64,000 nt of DNA from Actinernus sp. WN-2022 (taxonomy: Eukaryota > Cnidaria > Anthozoa > Actiniaria > Actinernidae), in NCBI GenBank assembly GCA_030867875.1, contig JAOWCC010001368.1, positions 4,650,965-4,714,964 on the forward strand. The letters are read 5' to 3'. A model generated the notes under the pieces. That model was not told where the DNA came from. It was given only the letters and a program-made list of their open reading frames with translations, and made no database searches. The translations under genes were made by a program, and so were the position numbers. Within the stretch, counting starts at the first letter, position 1. Each line of letters starts with the position of its first letter. This document shows, one piece after another, positions 11,410 through 22,515 of this stretch.

Positions 11410-12108
11410 TATTACTGAGATCGGCAGCAAGTGATGGTCTCTTAGCTTGATCGGCAGTCAACGAAGCCGAAAACTGAAGAGAAAACTGTTCGCAATTGGC
11501 TCAGGACTTTCGACCTTTCAAAATCCTCTTCAATGACTTCTATATAATTCTAAGCCGGCAAACAAAACTTATGCACGGATGTTATTTTCTTCATAAAGCA
11601 TGTTATTAACTTCCGAGGCAAAAGTTCTGATTAGTATCACAGCATTGAGAACTATTCTCTTATGTAGGAGGTGGGTTTCCATCACAGTCATAACAAAATA
11701 CAAGTATTAAGCCTTTTTAATAATTTGTTGCTATCGTCCGAGTTCTCGATTCTCCTAGATTTGCATAACCACATTTTTACCCGCAGTCTGACTATGGAAA
11801 TAAGATCAAGGAGTCTTAATTAAATATTCCTCAACAGTTAATGAATCTACAATGAACATTGGTTTCCTGATTCCAGGGGATACGGTACGGTATTAAAGCT
11901 ATAAGACGTTATGTTGCATTGATAGTGATGACAAAAGGTCGTGAAAACTCTTATGTTATTAATAAAAGGTTAAATTAAATTAAAACGGTGACCAATCAAA
12001 CTAGATATTGTGTAAATTTAGCCCCTGGCATGGCGCGCAGACAGACGGCTCGCTGCTTCTGGTCAGCGCCTACAGTTGTTACATGTATGTGTATAGATCT
12101 GAATAGTA
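11410..12108. other. Upstream region of the TRIM-like gene
   Basis: About 700 bases between the MITE and the TRIM-like start codon. AT-rich; no ORF, no TIR pair and no clear core promoter can be claimed. The promoter and 5' UTR of the plus-strand gene are expected here. Confidence 0.4.
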
Positions 12109-14361
12109 ATGGCAGTAGACATGAAGGCTTTAGTAGACAATCTTAGCCACCACATCAGCTGTTCAATTTGCCTAGAGGTTTACAAAGACCCGATACAGCT
12201 TCCCTGTCATCACTCGTACTGTCTAAAGTGCCTTAAAGACTTTGCTGGACGTCAAATGAGCGCTGAATGGACGCTTCCTTGTCCTGATTGCACAGAACCA
12301 GCAACAATTCCTCAGGGGAAAATCGATGAACTGCCGAGGAGTTTCTTCATCAACAGCCTTCTGGATGTTTTCAAAATCAAGCATCGAGATGAAGAGCCTG
12401 TCGAATGCAAAAACTGCCGCGAAAAGTCCAACCAAATTTCGTATTGTTTTCAGTGCTGCGAGTTTCTGTGTCCTCGATGTTTGGGCGCTCATAATACTAT
12501 GAAGGAATTAAAAGATCACCATGTAATAGCACTAAGAGATTTCGGTGAGAAAGAATATCAGGAAGTATTGGAAAGGCCTGGGTTCTGCTCCGTAAAGAAC
12601 CACGAACATAAAGTGCTCGAGTTTTACTGCAAACGATGTGGGCTGCCAGTCTGTCAGTGTTGCGTTGTTGTGGACCATAAAGGTCACGACTTTTATCAGC
12701 TTGCAGAAGTCACTGAAAAAGCGAGGCTTGAGATTGTATCCGGTATCAAAAGGGAGAGAGAAAAGATAGATGAAGCTTCAATGGTTTGTCAGAAGATTAA
12801 GGAAATTCTACAGTCGATGGAGCTGCAAAGAGCACATGCAGAAAAGGTATTGTTAAACGAAGCGAAACAAGCGGCCCACCGTTTTGAGATGAAAATTCAG
12901 GAGTTAAATGAGGCGGCAAGAAGAAAATCACAACAGCTAACTGACATGGCGGGAGATATTTCTGACAAAATGGAAAAATCAGAGAAAGTGTTGCAGACCC
13001 AAAGAGATGTATTGGCTAGTGCAGTTTCAGCTACTGAGATTCTAAAACTCAGGTCCAAAGTTGAAAAAGAAGCGCAAGAAATGTGTGACAGGCCTTTGAA
13101 ACCAGTTGACAAAATACACCTGGAGTATTTTCCTAACGAAAAATCTCATAAAAATCTCGAAACGAGCACAATCGGAGAAATAAAATTAAAACCGTGTAAG
13201 TGTAGTGAGGACAGGACCCAAAGTACACTGAAATCAACTGGAGGGGGACTGGCAACTGTGCAAGCAGGTTTGAAGACTGCATTTAAGGTAAAAACACGAA
13301 GTTTAAACGGAAAGCCCGTCTACTGTCCTACAGATGTCATCACAGTGGATATCAATACACGTAATTATGAGGGGAAAAGAGCCGGTGAGGTTATTGAAAT
13401 AGTGGACTGTAAAAATGCCAAATATATTGTATCCTACGTCGTTAATAGAGTTGGAGAGTATAAATTAACAGTTCGTGTAAATGGAAAAGGCATAAAAGGT
13501 AGTCCATTTTTAGCGACGGCAAAGCAACGAGAGTTTAAGAATATTACTGTCTTTGGCAATACGGTCACAGATGCTGTGCAATTAAGTGCTCCTACTGCCA
13601 TTACGGTGGACAAAAACGGTGACTTCGCTGTGTTAGACACGGAGACGCGTACCGTCAACCTCTTCACCGGTACTGGTACGTTTGTCAAACAGTTTAGCCA
13701 TGAGCTTTTATCAAATCAGTTATGGGGACTCACTTATATGAATGATGGGAATCTACTTGTGTCAGATGCTGAAAAGTCTAAGATCCTAAAATTCAGTAGA
13801 TCAGGAGAGTTCCTTGGGACGTTCTGTGACGAAGGTAAGAAACGTGGTCAGGTCTCAGCTCCCTGGGGACTATCAACAGACAAACAAGGCAATGTCATCG
13901 TCTGTGAGGTTAGCACCTGTCGAGTTCAGGTTCTATCACAAAGAGGAGAACCATTACTGTTATTCAGAGTTCAAGATCATGCTGACGAGGAAGAGTTCAG
14001 GATACCATGGCGATGTGTGTACCACAAAGGTCGTTTCCTGGTGACCTCCAGTAGCAATTACTCGTTACAGATATTCGACGACGAAGGAAGGCGTGTGAAT
14101 GAGGTTTGCGCAGAGGAATTAGGCTCCCACATGGATCGGTACGCCGGAGTTGCTGTTGATAAAGAGGCCAATATTATAGTCTCCGATGAAAATCAGCACA
14201 AGCTTAAGGTTTTTGACTTCGAGGGAAAGTTTCTCCGGGAGTTTGGTTCAAGAGGCGACAAGGAAGCAGAATTCAGTCGCCCTTATGATATTACAGTGTT
14301 ATGTGATGGTCGCGTGGTGGTTGCGGACACTGATAACCATCGAATCCAGATTTTTGAGTGA
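12109..14361 (+). CDS. TRIM-like RING/B-box/filamin/NHL protein, probable E3 ubiquitin ligase
   Basis: One uninterrupted 750-codon frame. The RING finger has all eight ligands (C18, C21, C33, H35, C38, C41, C57, C60; motif CSICLEVYKDP). B-box 1 spans about 95-140 (CKNC...CFQCCEFLCPRC...H) and B-box 2 about 158-200 (NHEHKVLEFYCKRCGLPVCQCCVVVDHKGHDF). A Lys/Glu-rich coiled coil fills about 205-340, a filamin-type Ig repeat about 390-480 (GEYKLTVRVNGKGIKGSPF), and roughly six NHL repeats build a beta-propeller from 490 to the end (APTAITVDKNGDFAVLD; RPYDITVLCDGRVVVADTDN). This is the domain order of TRIM2/TRIM3/TRIM71-type proteins, which transfer ubiquitin and use NHL propellers to bind RNA or protein. 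Intronless TRIM-NHL-like genes are plentiful in some invertebrates, so orthology to one vertebrate member is not claimed. The start has AATAGTAATGG context. The frame looks intact. Confidence 0.95.
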   Translation: MAVDMKALVDNLSHHISCSICLEVYKDPIQLPCHHSYCLKCLKDFAGRQMSAEWTLPCPDCTEPATIPQGKIDELPRSFFINSLLDVFKIKHRDEEPVECKNCREKSNQISYCFQCCEFLCPRCLGAHNTMKELKDHHVIALRDFGEKEYQEVLERPGFCSVKNHEHKVLEFYCKRCGLPVCQCCVVVDHKGHDFYQLAEVTEKARLEIVSGIKREREKIDEASMVCQKIKEILQSMELQRAHAEKVLLNEAKQAAHRFEMKIQELNEAARRKSQQLTDMAGDISDKMEKSEKVLQTQRDVLASAVSATEILKLRSKVEKEAQEMCDRPLKPVDKIHLEYFPNEKSHKNLETSTIGEIKLKPCKCSEDRTQSTLKSTGGGLATVQAGLKTAFKVKTRSLNGKPVYCPTDVITVDINTRNYEGKRAGEVIEIVDCKNAKYIVSYVVNRVGEYKLTVRVNGKGIKGSPFLATAKQREFKNITVFGNTVTDAVQLSAPTAITVDKNGDFAVLDTETRTVNLFTGTGTFVKQFSHELLSNQLWGLTYMNDGNLLVSDAEKSKILKFSRSGEFLGTFCDEGKKRGQVSAPWGLSTDKQGNVIVCEVSTCRVQVLSQRGEPLLLFRVQDHADEEEFRIPWRCVYHKGRFLVTSSSNYSLQIFDDEGRRVNEVCAEELGSHMDRYAGVAVDKEANIIVSDENQHKLKVFDFEGKFLREFGSRGDKEAEFSRPYDITVLCDGRVVVADTDNHRIQIFE

Positions 14362-14386
14362 ACATAAAAGAGCCGGACAAGCAGTT

Positions 14387-14412
14387 AATAAATATAAATA
14401 TGTGGAAATAAA
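14387..14412 (+). terminator. Polyadenylation signals of the TRIM-like gene
   Basis: Two AATAAA hexamers, at 14387-14392 and 14407-14412, lie 26 and 46 bases after the stop codon, a suitable distance for a short 3' UTR. The cleavage site itself is not determined. Confidence 0.6.
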
Positions 14413-14711
14413 ATATTCCATGATCAAACGATCGCGTATTCAATGAGGAGAGTCCATCTCCCATATCAAGTCCGTGAGATAATATATTCCCGGATTGAGC
14501 TATATTTAGAACAGATCTCCTGGGAGTTCTCCCGCCCTCACTTTGTGCACCCAATCAAACCACAGTTAGGCAGATAATTCCCTCCTTGGGTGGTGCTAAA
14601 CTACGGGCAGTTCATGACACATTACTATTATAATATAACGTAACCCGAAATTTATCTGAGAAACCCTAATAATTAACCATCTCCGAGAGTACATTCATGT
14701 ACATTACAGAG

Positions 14712-14831
14712 CATTGCTTGCCCTAACATTGCTTGCCCTAACATTGCTTGCGCTAACATTGCTTGCCCTAACATTGCTTGCCCTAACATTGCTTGCCCTA
14801 ACATTGCTTGCCCTAACATTGCTTGCGCTAA
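14712..14831. repeat. 15-bp tandem repeat, eight units
   Basis: Eight direct copies of CATTGCTTGCCCTAA, two with CGCTAA instead of CCCTAA. Because the unit is a multiple of three it makes an open frame of repeating Leu-Ala-Leu-Thr-Leu, which is a by-product of the repeat and not a gene. Confidence 0.95.
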
Positions 14832-14934
14832 ATGATAGGTCAAGTACGTATAGTGCCCTATTGAAGAAGATTATTAATAGTTCATCCTTGTTCAGTGGAA
14901 GAGTTCAGGACATGCTTATCATATTGTGGCTAGA

Positions 14935-15134
14935 TTAGGAGATGCCCTCGGGTCATCATCCTGTTCATTCCAGTATTTCGCAGCCACGTATTTAAAAGGA
15001 TGTAGACCAAACGTAGTGGTTTTAACAACCCGTAGGTTGTAGCTACTTGAGCGTAATGTAAAAAAGGATCTTAGGTATGCAGGGGTTATGTTATGGATAC
15101 ATGCATTTACACTTTTAAACGTAAAATTAGACAA
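14935..15134 (-). pseudogene. LINE remnant, C-terminal end of the RT polyprotein
   Basis: The minus-strand frame reads NITPAYLRSFFTLRSSSYNLR, then KTTTFGLHPFKYVAAKYWNE, the motif series found near the C-terminus of L2/CR1/jockey-like polyproteins (PxYL, NLR, F.y.A..WN.LP). It is a fragment without the RT core and is flanked by unrelated sequence. Confidence 0.75.
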
Positions 15135-15539
15135 AGGATTATCCCTGTGCTGTAATTATTGTTCTTGTTGTATTTTATCTTGTATTGTTACTCCGTATGT
15201 TCGAAGATACTAGCATCATAATACTAATCTCAAATTAGAACTGAAATAAAGTCTATGTATATGTATGTAGATAAACGACGAGAGCTCTCACTTAGGGTTT
15301 AATTTCCCAAGTAAACAACTGGTTCCCATGTAAACGTCTAGTTTCAACAGAGCTGCCTCGCGAACTGCCCGTGATTACCCTTGGAGAATGCAGTCGTTTT
15401 TGGGGGGGGAGGAGGGATTTCATGTTAGTAGCGCGCTGTCAGAAAGTCACGTGCACAAGCTGTCAAGTCACGTGCACAAAGCCTTAAAAACAAAAATCAT
15501 TCTCAATCCCAATAATGACGGAAAGTGTGTACATAAGCA

Positions 15540-16085
15540 TGTTAAAATAGAAGACGTCACTTCAGAAGTGGTTACTATCTCCAGAGGTGTGCCACAGGTT
15601 CAGTGTTGGGACCACTGACGTTTAATATCTCTTCTACTTTGTAAATCAAGCTAATCTGTCAAACTATGCGGACGATAATCAAATATATCATAGCGATTCC
15701 GACCCTGCAGTTGTGTAAACAGTCCTAGCTAAGTAATGAACTAAATGTTGCTTTTAAAGCTTGTACTTAACCCAGATAAATGTAAGGTTCTGGTTCTCCC
15801 GAACAACTGCTCTTCTGAATTGAGATTTAGTGCTAATGGAGTACTGATCCTTTCTGTTGATCACCTTGAACTGTTAGGTGTATAGTTACTGATAATTCCT
15901 TGCATTTTGACAAATATAACTAATATCACTATAACAAGGTAGGGAAACAGTTAGACGTGTTAAGCAGCAAAGGATGTTCTCTTTTTCCTCAAAAATGTAC
16001 CTCTATTAATCATTTGACACAGCTCTCTGGAAGAGCATGATTATATGAAGAGACTCCGTGGGTAAATAAAGAGATACATACATAC
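15540..16085 (+). pseudogene. Decayed LINE reverse transcriptase fragment
   Basis: With frameshifts ignored, the plus strand reads GVPQ then SVLGPL at about 15580-15620, and LSNYADDNQIYHSDSDPAV at about 15655-15710. [11 protein letters not shown] and the catalytic YADD box are RT domain motifs. More decayed LINE frame follows to about 15990, and the tail near 16060 (AATAAAGAGATACATACATAC) looks like a LINE 3' end. Multiple stops and shifts show it is dead. Confidence 0.8.
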
Positions 16086-16149
16086 ATTTATAGTGTCACA
16101 CTTTACCTCTGCTCATCCGTATGGCACCACTGTCTTAAGTCCGATAGTA

Positions 16150-16378
16150 GAGCGGATTTCAATTGAGTGTTAACTAAGCTCTCCTATTGGCTGAGAAAGT
16201 AAAACAACCAATCAGAATCCAAAGTAAAACCAAACGCAAATTGGTTTTGGTTTTGCTTTGGTTTGTAATTGGATCACAGGGAAGCCATTTATGAGTTACT
16301 TGTGATTACTCGCTCTTATGATTGGCTGGCTGTGGCTAATTTGCGTTTGGTCTTTCGACACTCATGTGAAATTCGCTC
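16150..16378. mobile_element. MITE, TA target duplication (same family as 44342-44602)
   Basis: Terminal inverted repeats GAGCGGATTTCAATTGAGTG and, from the other end, GAGCGAATTTCACATGAGTG, with TA directly outside each (16148-16149 and 16379-16380); 229 bases long. The inside (CTCTCCTATTGGCTGAGAAA, CAAACGCAAATTGGTTTTGG, CAGGGAAGCCATTTATGAG) is shared with the 44 kb copy. No coding capacity. TA duplication suggests a Tc1/mariner-type mobilising enzyme. Confidence 0.9.
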
Positions 16379-16652
16379 TAATAAGCTTGATAAGCTTAAT
16401 GATGGGTATACAGCCCTGCTACACTGCTGTCACTCGGAAATGTTTTAAAGTAATAGCCGAAGTTTCTGAATCGGTAAACTCAGTAACTTTACGGGTAATC
16501 GAACACGAAACTCGTTAGGTGTATTGCCTGTCTGCCCGCGGACTGCCCGCGCCTGCCGGCGTGTCTGCACACTTACTCTCGAGCGGCACTGTTAGTAAAA
16601 GCGCCATTTGTACGTTGGTTGCGATCTTCATCAGGGACGAAATTTCAAGTTC

Positions 16653-16671
16653 CCCCCCCCCCCCCCCCCCC
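16653..16671. repeat. Poly-C tract
   Basis: About 19 consecutive C. Reading through it gives proline-rich frames that are not genes. Long C or G tracts recur in this window (29148, 32780, 33178, 43877, 48814, 51399), often at ends or centres of TIR elements. Confidence 0.9.
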
Positions 16672-16849
16672 GGCTGCGCCGTCCCTGTTCATTGCTGTCA
16701 GTGGTATTCCTACGCTACCATCGCACTGTAGATACCGACCTGTACACACTGCTCATTTTGCAATTCCATCGGCTTCTTGCAAGTATTGGAATCATTATGG
16801 CGACGACATATTTTTATATAGCTCGTGTCTTAAATCCAGGAATAAAAAG

Positions 16850-17190
16850 GTATTCATTTATATAGCGCAAATTCTATATGAATATATCCAAGTGCGCTTC
16901 ACAAGGTTATTTTTGTGATACGGATTGCTATTATGGCGCAATGTGCTGCCGTGCAATTTACAATCATGAGTGATTGTTAGTATCTCAGAATACCAGGCTG
17001 TTGTGTCGGGAGACAATCCCCTATTCTTTCTCGAAATAACACAACAGGTTCTTTCATGTCCCCCTCGTATAGTTTAGAAGAGGAAGGAGACAAGGCCAAC
17101 GGCTTATACGTCCCTGCCCAAAGACTCAGCCGGGATTCGAACCCGCGACCTCCCGCACTCTAGACCATGCTGTACCAACTGAACTAACCA
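16850..17190 (-). mobile_element. tRNA-derived SINE with a LINE-type 3' tail
   Basis: On the minus strand it starts with a tRNA-like head (A box TAGTTCAGTTGG, B box GGGTTCGAATCCC, 17100-17190) and ends in AAGCGCACTTGG...GCGCTATATAAATGAATACC near 16850. The tail resembles the 3' end of the LINE at 18243-19570 (AAGCGCTTAGGACA...GCGCTATATAAATAG), which would let the LINE machinery copy the SINE. The tRNA head lacks a closed acceptor stem, so it is not a functional tRNA. Confidence 0.8.
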
Positions 17191-18242
17191 TTGAAGCGGT
17201 ATAAGTCAGACTAACACGTACCACAGTGTTCCAGTGAATCAGTAAACATAAGTACAAGCGTCCTTTGGTGCGATAATGAGACAAGACATTTGTCATAGAA
17301 ATAGATAAATTTAAGGTTGTTTACAAATTTCCCATTTGAATATCTCAGTGGTCCGAGCCGTAGAGTAAGATTGATTTTGATACATAGTAGTGAGACAACT
17401 GAGAAAGCTATAAACCGGCTCTTCTGACACAGCAGCATTTTGCAGAATATATTGAAAGTTTATAATCTTTTAGCAACACTACCCAAAACACCTGTTGTTG
17501 GATGTTCCTCCAGGGGGGGAGGGGGTGGGGAGAGAGGGCTAAGTTAAGTCTCATTTGATCATGATATTGCCTAATATTTAATGGCACTTTAAAATATGGA
17601 GCTTAATAAACTAAACTGAAAAAATAATTGTAACCCTAACGTAACCCAAGGTTTAGGGTGTTAAGGGCTAAGCCCTGACAGGTTTTGGTTTTTCCTACCG
17701 ATAGGATAAATCCTTTATTAATATATTTGTTATACCGTTTTCGGGTGCAAATACTTCAGTTTGACGTGTGATAGAGCTAGGAGACAAGTTCAAATTTAAA
17801 GAACTGATTTAATTTTGCCTGCGGTTGATGGAGGGAAGTGCTAGTGCTCCCGTAAATTCAGGGGGAGGGTGTGCGTGCCGCCGGCAGATTTTTAAACCAT
17901 GACCGGTATTTAAGGAAAAATTGTTCTGATAATAGTACTCATTTTTAGGCCAAACACCGAAAAGTGAGACTCTATTTAAAGGACAAAAATAATTGTTTTG
18001 CATGGTGTCGCAATCGACAGACAATCGCCGGGTGATGTGTACGTAGGGTTTTAAGTTACGTTTATTTGGATATTAGTCGTGGGAAGCCTAGGCGGGCATG
18101 GGTTCGAATCCTGACGGCGTCCTATCAGTTAAAAGTTTTTAAAAGGAGAAAGAGTTGCTCTAAAAGAGAATGTTTATGTAAGTAAACAGTAGAAGTTTGA
18201 AAATGAAATTACATTTCTCTGCGGTCAGGATTTAGCCAGTGA
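17191..18242. other. Unassigned, non-coding
   Basis: No domain-bearing frame. A GGGGGGAGGGGG stretch lies near 17515 and a lone B-box-like GGTTCGAATCC at about 18100, preceded by no A box, may be the 3' half of another tRNA-derived repeat. Confidence 0.4.
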
Positions 18243-19570
18243 AATAATAATAATAATAATAACTATTTATATAGCGCTGAAACCATTAATTGTCCTAAGC
18301 GCTTTACAAGTGTAAGTTAAAAAAATACATTATGGCTATACAATTACAATTACAACTATATAAAAATTACATAATACGCGGAATAAAATTCTAAAAAAGC
18401 TAAAAAAAAAAAATTATGATAAAATAATATATATATATACACATATATACAAACTATAGATTATATGCCGCTTTGAATAGGTATGTCTTGAGGTTCTTTT
18501 TAAAAAGTAAAATTGATGACGACTTCCTAAGTTCCAGTGGTAAGTCATTCCACAGTCTCGGTGCAGCTACAGAAAATGATCTATCACCATATGATTTAAG
18601 TTTGCTTGTCGGGATACTCAAAAGTTCTTTATTGCTGGAACGCAGCGATCGTGAATATTTGCGATAACTCAATAGTTCGGTAACAACACTAATAACAATA
18701 GCTTAAAAATAATACGAAACTCTACGGGTAGCCAATGTAGCTGGATCATTACAGGAGAAATATGGTCGTATTTCTTAGTAAGCGATACGATACGAGCTGC
18801 CGCATTCTGGACAGACTGTAATTTACTTATTGAGTACTTAGGGATACCATATAAAAGAGAATTACAATGGTCAAGTTTAGAACCAATAAAAGCATGAATT
18901 AGAATTTCAGCAGTGCCTTGATTTAGATATTTGCGAATCTTCGCAATATTTCTTAGATGATAGTACGATGCCTTACAAACTCTTCTTTACGTGTTCCTCC
19001 ATGCTGAGAGAATGATCCATAATTACTCCTAGATTGCGCGTAGAGGTCCGAGGTGCAATGCGCTCGTTACCAACTATTATGTGCTCAAGATCTGGCCTAG
19101 GACGATATCTAGAGCTGATAACTATGAGTTCGGTTTTGTCTTGATTCAATTTTAGGAAGTTTGTGCTCATCCAGTAGTCAATGTCGCCAACGCAGCGTTC
19201 AACCGACAACTTAACTTGCTCAAGATCGACAGAGCAGTCAGCCTTAAAGGAGACGTACAATTGTGTGTCATCAGCATATAGGTGATAGTGCAGATTATGC
19301 CGCTTGATGATATCTGCTATAGGTGACGTATACATGAGATATAACAAAGGACCAAGCACCGATCCTTGTGGGACACCACGCACTAAAGGACGCTGTGAAG
19401 AGATACCATCATCCACCTGGACAAACTGTTTGCGCGAGGATAGATATGATCTAAACCATTTGAGGGCATTTCCCTTTACGCCAAAACGGTGAAAGAGTCT
19501 TGATAGCAGTATCGTATGATCAACAGTGTCGAAGGCGGCTGATAGATCCAGTAGGAAAGTGGGGAGACTA
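18243..19570 (-). mobile_element. 5'-truncated LINE (L2/CR1-like), minus strand
   Basis: A minus-strand frame at 18973-19416 carries RT motifs [30 protein letters not shown] (catalytic YADD), [13 protein letters not shown] and [16 protein letters not shown] second frame at 18454-18672 gives the C-terminal RSFSVAAPRLWNDLPLELR. The 3' end at about 18243 is an (ATT/TTA)n microsatellite preceded by GCGCTATATAAATAG, typical of L2/CR1-type tails. Homology stops near 19570, so the endonuclease and the first part of RT are missing. Frameshifts separate the two frames; the copy is dead. Confidence 0.9.
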
Positions 19571-19767
19571 ACGTCGACCCACTTTCCTATCTCAAACCCT
19601 ATATATCGATAACACGCTCTCCTTTACAAATGTCAGTGCATACAAGGTTATAGTGAGCTACTGAACGACATCAATGGAAGAAAAGCAATTTCAGGGACAA
19701 AATTCCATGTTAGCTCCTAAAAATCGCTGCCGCACCTTTCCTATAGCTGCATGTAATCTTCAGGTCG

Positions 19768-19830
19768 AATCTTCAGTCAATCCTTATGAATCTTCAGTCA
19801 ATCCTTATGAATCTTCAGTCAATCCTTATG
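19768..19830. repeat. 21-bp tandem triplication
   Basis: Three direct copies of AATCTTCAGTCAATCCTTATG, 21 bases each, at the 5' edge of a LINE fragment. Local slippage duplication. Confidence 0.9.
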
Positions 19831-19834
19831 ATAT

Positions 19835-20366
19835 ATAGGTATCTTTCCTACAGAATGGAAATTAGCTAGAGTTTCACCCATTTTCAAAAAAGATTCAAAT
19901 CAGATTTAAACAACTGTCGCCCATATCAGTAACACCGATCGTTGCTAACATTTTTGAAAAAAAAAATGGGTTCTTTCTCGTTGTAAGAAACCCGAATTTT
20001 TCCAACATTTCCAAGTGTAATTGGTAAGACTCCCCAAAGTTTATATCTCGTTATTAAAGAGACTATTCCTAGATCGATATTCCTCCGTTTGCCAAAGACT
20101 CTAAGGACAGCACAGGTATTCCAACCTTAATGTTTATTAATCTAGGACCGACGACTGGGACACTATAGGACAGCACAGGTAGTCCAACCTGGGAAATGTA
20201 GGGAAAATTCGGGTTTATTACATCGAGAAAGAACCAAAAAATCAAGTATCTTTATAATGACCATAATTATTTAACTAATTACCAATCAGTAATGCTCGAG
20301 GCCACGAATAGTTGGTGTGTCAATATTGACAAGGGCTTCCTTAATAATGGTGTTATCTTCATCGAC
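19835..20366 (+). pseudogene. LINE RT fragment interrupted by a MITE
   Basis: The plus strand reads TEWKLARVSPIFKKDSN before 19968, the N-terminal RT motif 'P..WK.A.V.PIFKK', followed by a shifted RPISVTPIVA-like stretch. After the MITE at 19969-20235 it resumes with LYNDHNYLTN and WCVNIDKGF...GVIFID (the 'D.G....VFlDl' region) to about 20366. Joining the two sides restores the expected order of RT motifs, which is strong evidence that the middle is an insertion. Confidence 0.8.
19969..20235. mobile_element. MITE inserted in a LINE fragment
   Basis: TIRs GGTTCTTTCTCGTTGTAAGA and, inverted, GGTTCTTTCTCGATGTAATA, extending through AAACCCGAATTTT (about 32 bases). AAAAAAT lies just outside both ends (before 19969 and after 20235), a 7-8 bp target duplication compatible with hAT. 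Inside, the phrase AGGACAGCACAGGTATTCCA is repeated with one change, about 65 bases apart. No transposase. Confidence 0.85.
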
Positions 20367-20374
20367 ATCATCAG

Positions 20375-20742
20375 TATGGGAATCCGATACCAAATAATTT
20401 CCGTACTGAAAATCGAATCAATTCTGAAATATTCAGTGACTGCAAACTTAAGATACCAGGTACAAGATTAACTGATCAAAATTTGAGGGATGTAGCTGTG
20501 CTGGGAAGCGTGTTTTTAGTTTACCATAAATTAATTTCTCTGTAAATTTTCCCGCGGACTTTGACTCGTTACACTGAGACAAATGTATGGCAAACTGACA
20601 CGATTGCACGCTTCCCGGCACAGCTACATCCCTCAAATTTTGATCAGTTCATATTTTACCTCGTATCGTAAGTTTGCAGACAATGAATATTTCAGAAATT
20701 CTATTTTACGGAAATTGTTTGGCATCGGATTCCCATACAAAC
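20375..20742. repeat. Inverted duplication at the 5' edge of a LINE
   Basis: The arm at about 20375-20512 is the reverse complement, with about 85% identity, of 20606-20742; both contain TGGGAATCCGAT, TGATCAAAATTTGAGGG and ATGTAGCTGTGC. A 93-base spacer separates them. Since the right arm continues into the LINE at 20743, 5' inversion during LINE insertion (twin priming) or a later inverted duplication could explain it. Confidence 0.8.
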
Positions 20743-22515
20743 CGGCACTGTACTGTATTTCGCGCCATGTTTGCACCCCTTTCATGTCTAACTTCGTATC
20801 GGTTGAAGGTGACGTCGATATACGATTGGCTATGCTGGCAAGACACTTTTCTCGCTGCCGTGAAAGACCATGTTCCAACTAAGAAGCTGAAAGGTAGAAA
20901 TACCATTCCCTGGATGAACAGCGAGATTATTCACGCGATCAAGAAAAAGTCGAGTGTCCGTCGCAGACTCATCCGCTCTCCAACAGATTACCTGCTAGAA
21001 AAATTCAAAAGCTTGAGATCGGTAGTCAAACATCTTCTAAAAGAGAGCCGATATCGTTTTTTCAACTCTCTTGACAGCGATCTGCGATTAAATCCTAAAC
21101 GTTTTTGGTCTCTGTTCAAGTTAAAATCAAAATCAAGTAACTTTTTCCAGACAATGCCGAATGGCTTCTAAGAACAACACCAGACTTAATGCAGACACCC
21201 CTACTAACATCGCTAACCTCTTCAATCGCTACTTCGCTTCCGTCTTTACCAGGGAGAGCGCAGGTGCAACAGAGGATGTTGATACAGTTTCAAGCCTGTC
21301 ATCACCGCCGATATTAGATAATCTGCTTATCTCCAGCGAAGCAGTTCTCTCAGCGCTCAAGGCTCTAGACACTAACAAAGCACTTGGCCCTGATGGAATA
21401 CCTGCTCGGCTTTTAAAAGAGACTGCCCAGCAAATTGCACCTTCACTCTGTACCCTCTACAACAAGTCTTTGCGGTTTGGTACTGTGCCAGATGACTGGG
21501 AACTGGCAAACGTCGTCCCAGTCTTTAAGAAAGGGGAAAAAGATCATATGGAGAACTACAGACCAATCTCTCTACTGTCTCTAGTTTCTAAAGTTATGGA
21601 ACGGTGTGTACTGAATTCAATTAAAGATCATCTCTTGAGCTTCATCAGTCGCGTTCAGCATGGATTTGTCTCTGGCAGGTCCTGCGCTACTCAACTCATA
21701 GAAGTCCTCGACTACATGTAGTTTGGAAGCCAACTTGACCTTGGGAAACAGATCGATATGTCAAAAGCCTTTGACAAAGTCAGTCACAAACACCTGGTCA
21801 ATAAACACCTCCTCGCCTGGTTTGAATCTTACCTTCAAGGTCGACGACAACAGGTCACCGTACTGCTCCCCTACCGATAACATCGGGCGTTCCCCAGCGA
21901 TCTATTCTTGGCCCTTTGCTCTTCTTGCTATACGTAAACAACTTACCTGACGCAGTATCATCCTCTAAAATAGCACTTTTGCGGACGACACAAAACTCTT
22001 TAAACATGACCTGGCGGTGTGGATTTCATCTTATCTCACATGGAAAAAACAAGTTGTTGTGCAGAGTACAAAGGCGAATCAGCTTTTGGGATACGTTAGG
22101 CGTTCCACAAGAAGTGTGAAAGCAGTTTCTACGAGACATACCCTTTACCTTGCTGTTGTGCGTCCCCATTTGGGATATGGAACGCAAGTCTGGGCCCCTC
22201 AGACAATATAGAACTTATTCAGTGTATAGAACGCGTGCAACGACGTGCTTCTAAATTTATCTTGAATTTACCATTTCTCTGTTAAATGAGTTATAAGGAT
22301 AGACTAATAAGAACCAGTCTACTACCTCTATGTTACTGGCACGAATACTTAGATATGGCATTTTTCTTTAAGGCTATCAGAGGGTTTATCGATTTCAATA
22401 ACGACGCTTTACCACAGGAAATCTGCCCTGTTAGACTAACTAGGTTTAGTAATCACGCCTGGCATAAGTTACCTCAAAATCGATCACTAAAAGCGAGCCA
22501 AAAATATATAAACTA
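20743..22515 (+). pseudogene. Degenerate jockey/CR1-like LINE ORF2
   Basis: The linker between endonuclease and RT is readable at 20845-21150 (DHVPTKKLKGRNTIPWMNSE; SRYRFFNSLDSDLRLNPKRF), then the RT N-terminus at 21161-21721 (ALKALDTNKALGPDGIPARL; NVVPVFKKGEKDHMENYRPI; GFVSGRSCATQLIEVLDYM). A stop at 21719 separates it from DMSKAFDKVSH. From there the frame shifts repeatedly, yet the C-terminal part is still recognisable (SAVRPHLGYG-like at 22160, YKDRLIRTSLLPLCYWHEY at 22289). The endonuclease is absent apart from its end. Non-functional. Confidence 0.9.

Noticed and set aside
12109..14361. The TRIM-like gene as a retrocopy
   Set aside because: It is intronless, but there is no poly-A tract or flanking duplication that I can see, and intronless members are common in this family; left open but not claimed.
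14714..14938. Frame with repeating LALTL
   Set aside because: A by-product of the 15-bp tandem repeat.
16519..16918. Proline-rich frames across the poly-C tract
   Set aside because: Created by the C run; they end in the SINE.
18090..18125. A tRNA gene at about 18.1 kb (GGTTCGAATCC)
   Set aside because: Only a B box is present; no A box, no anticodon arm, no acceptor pairing.
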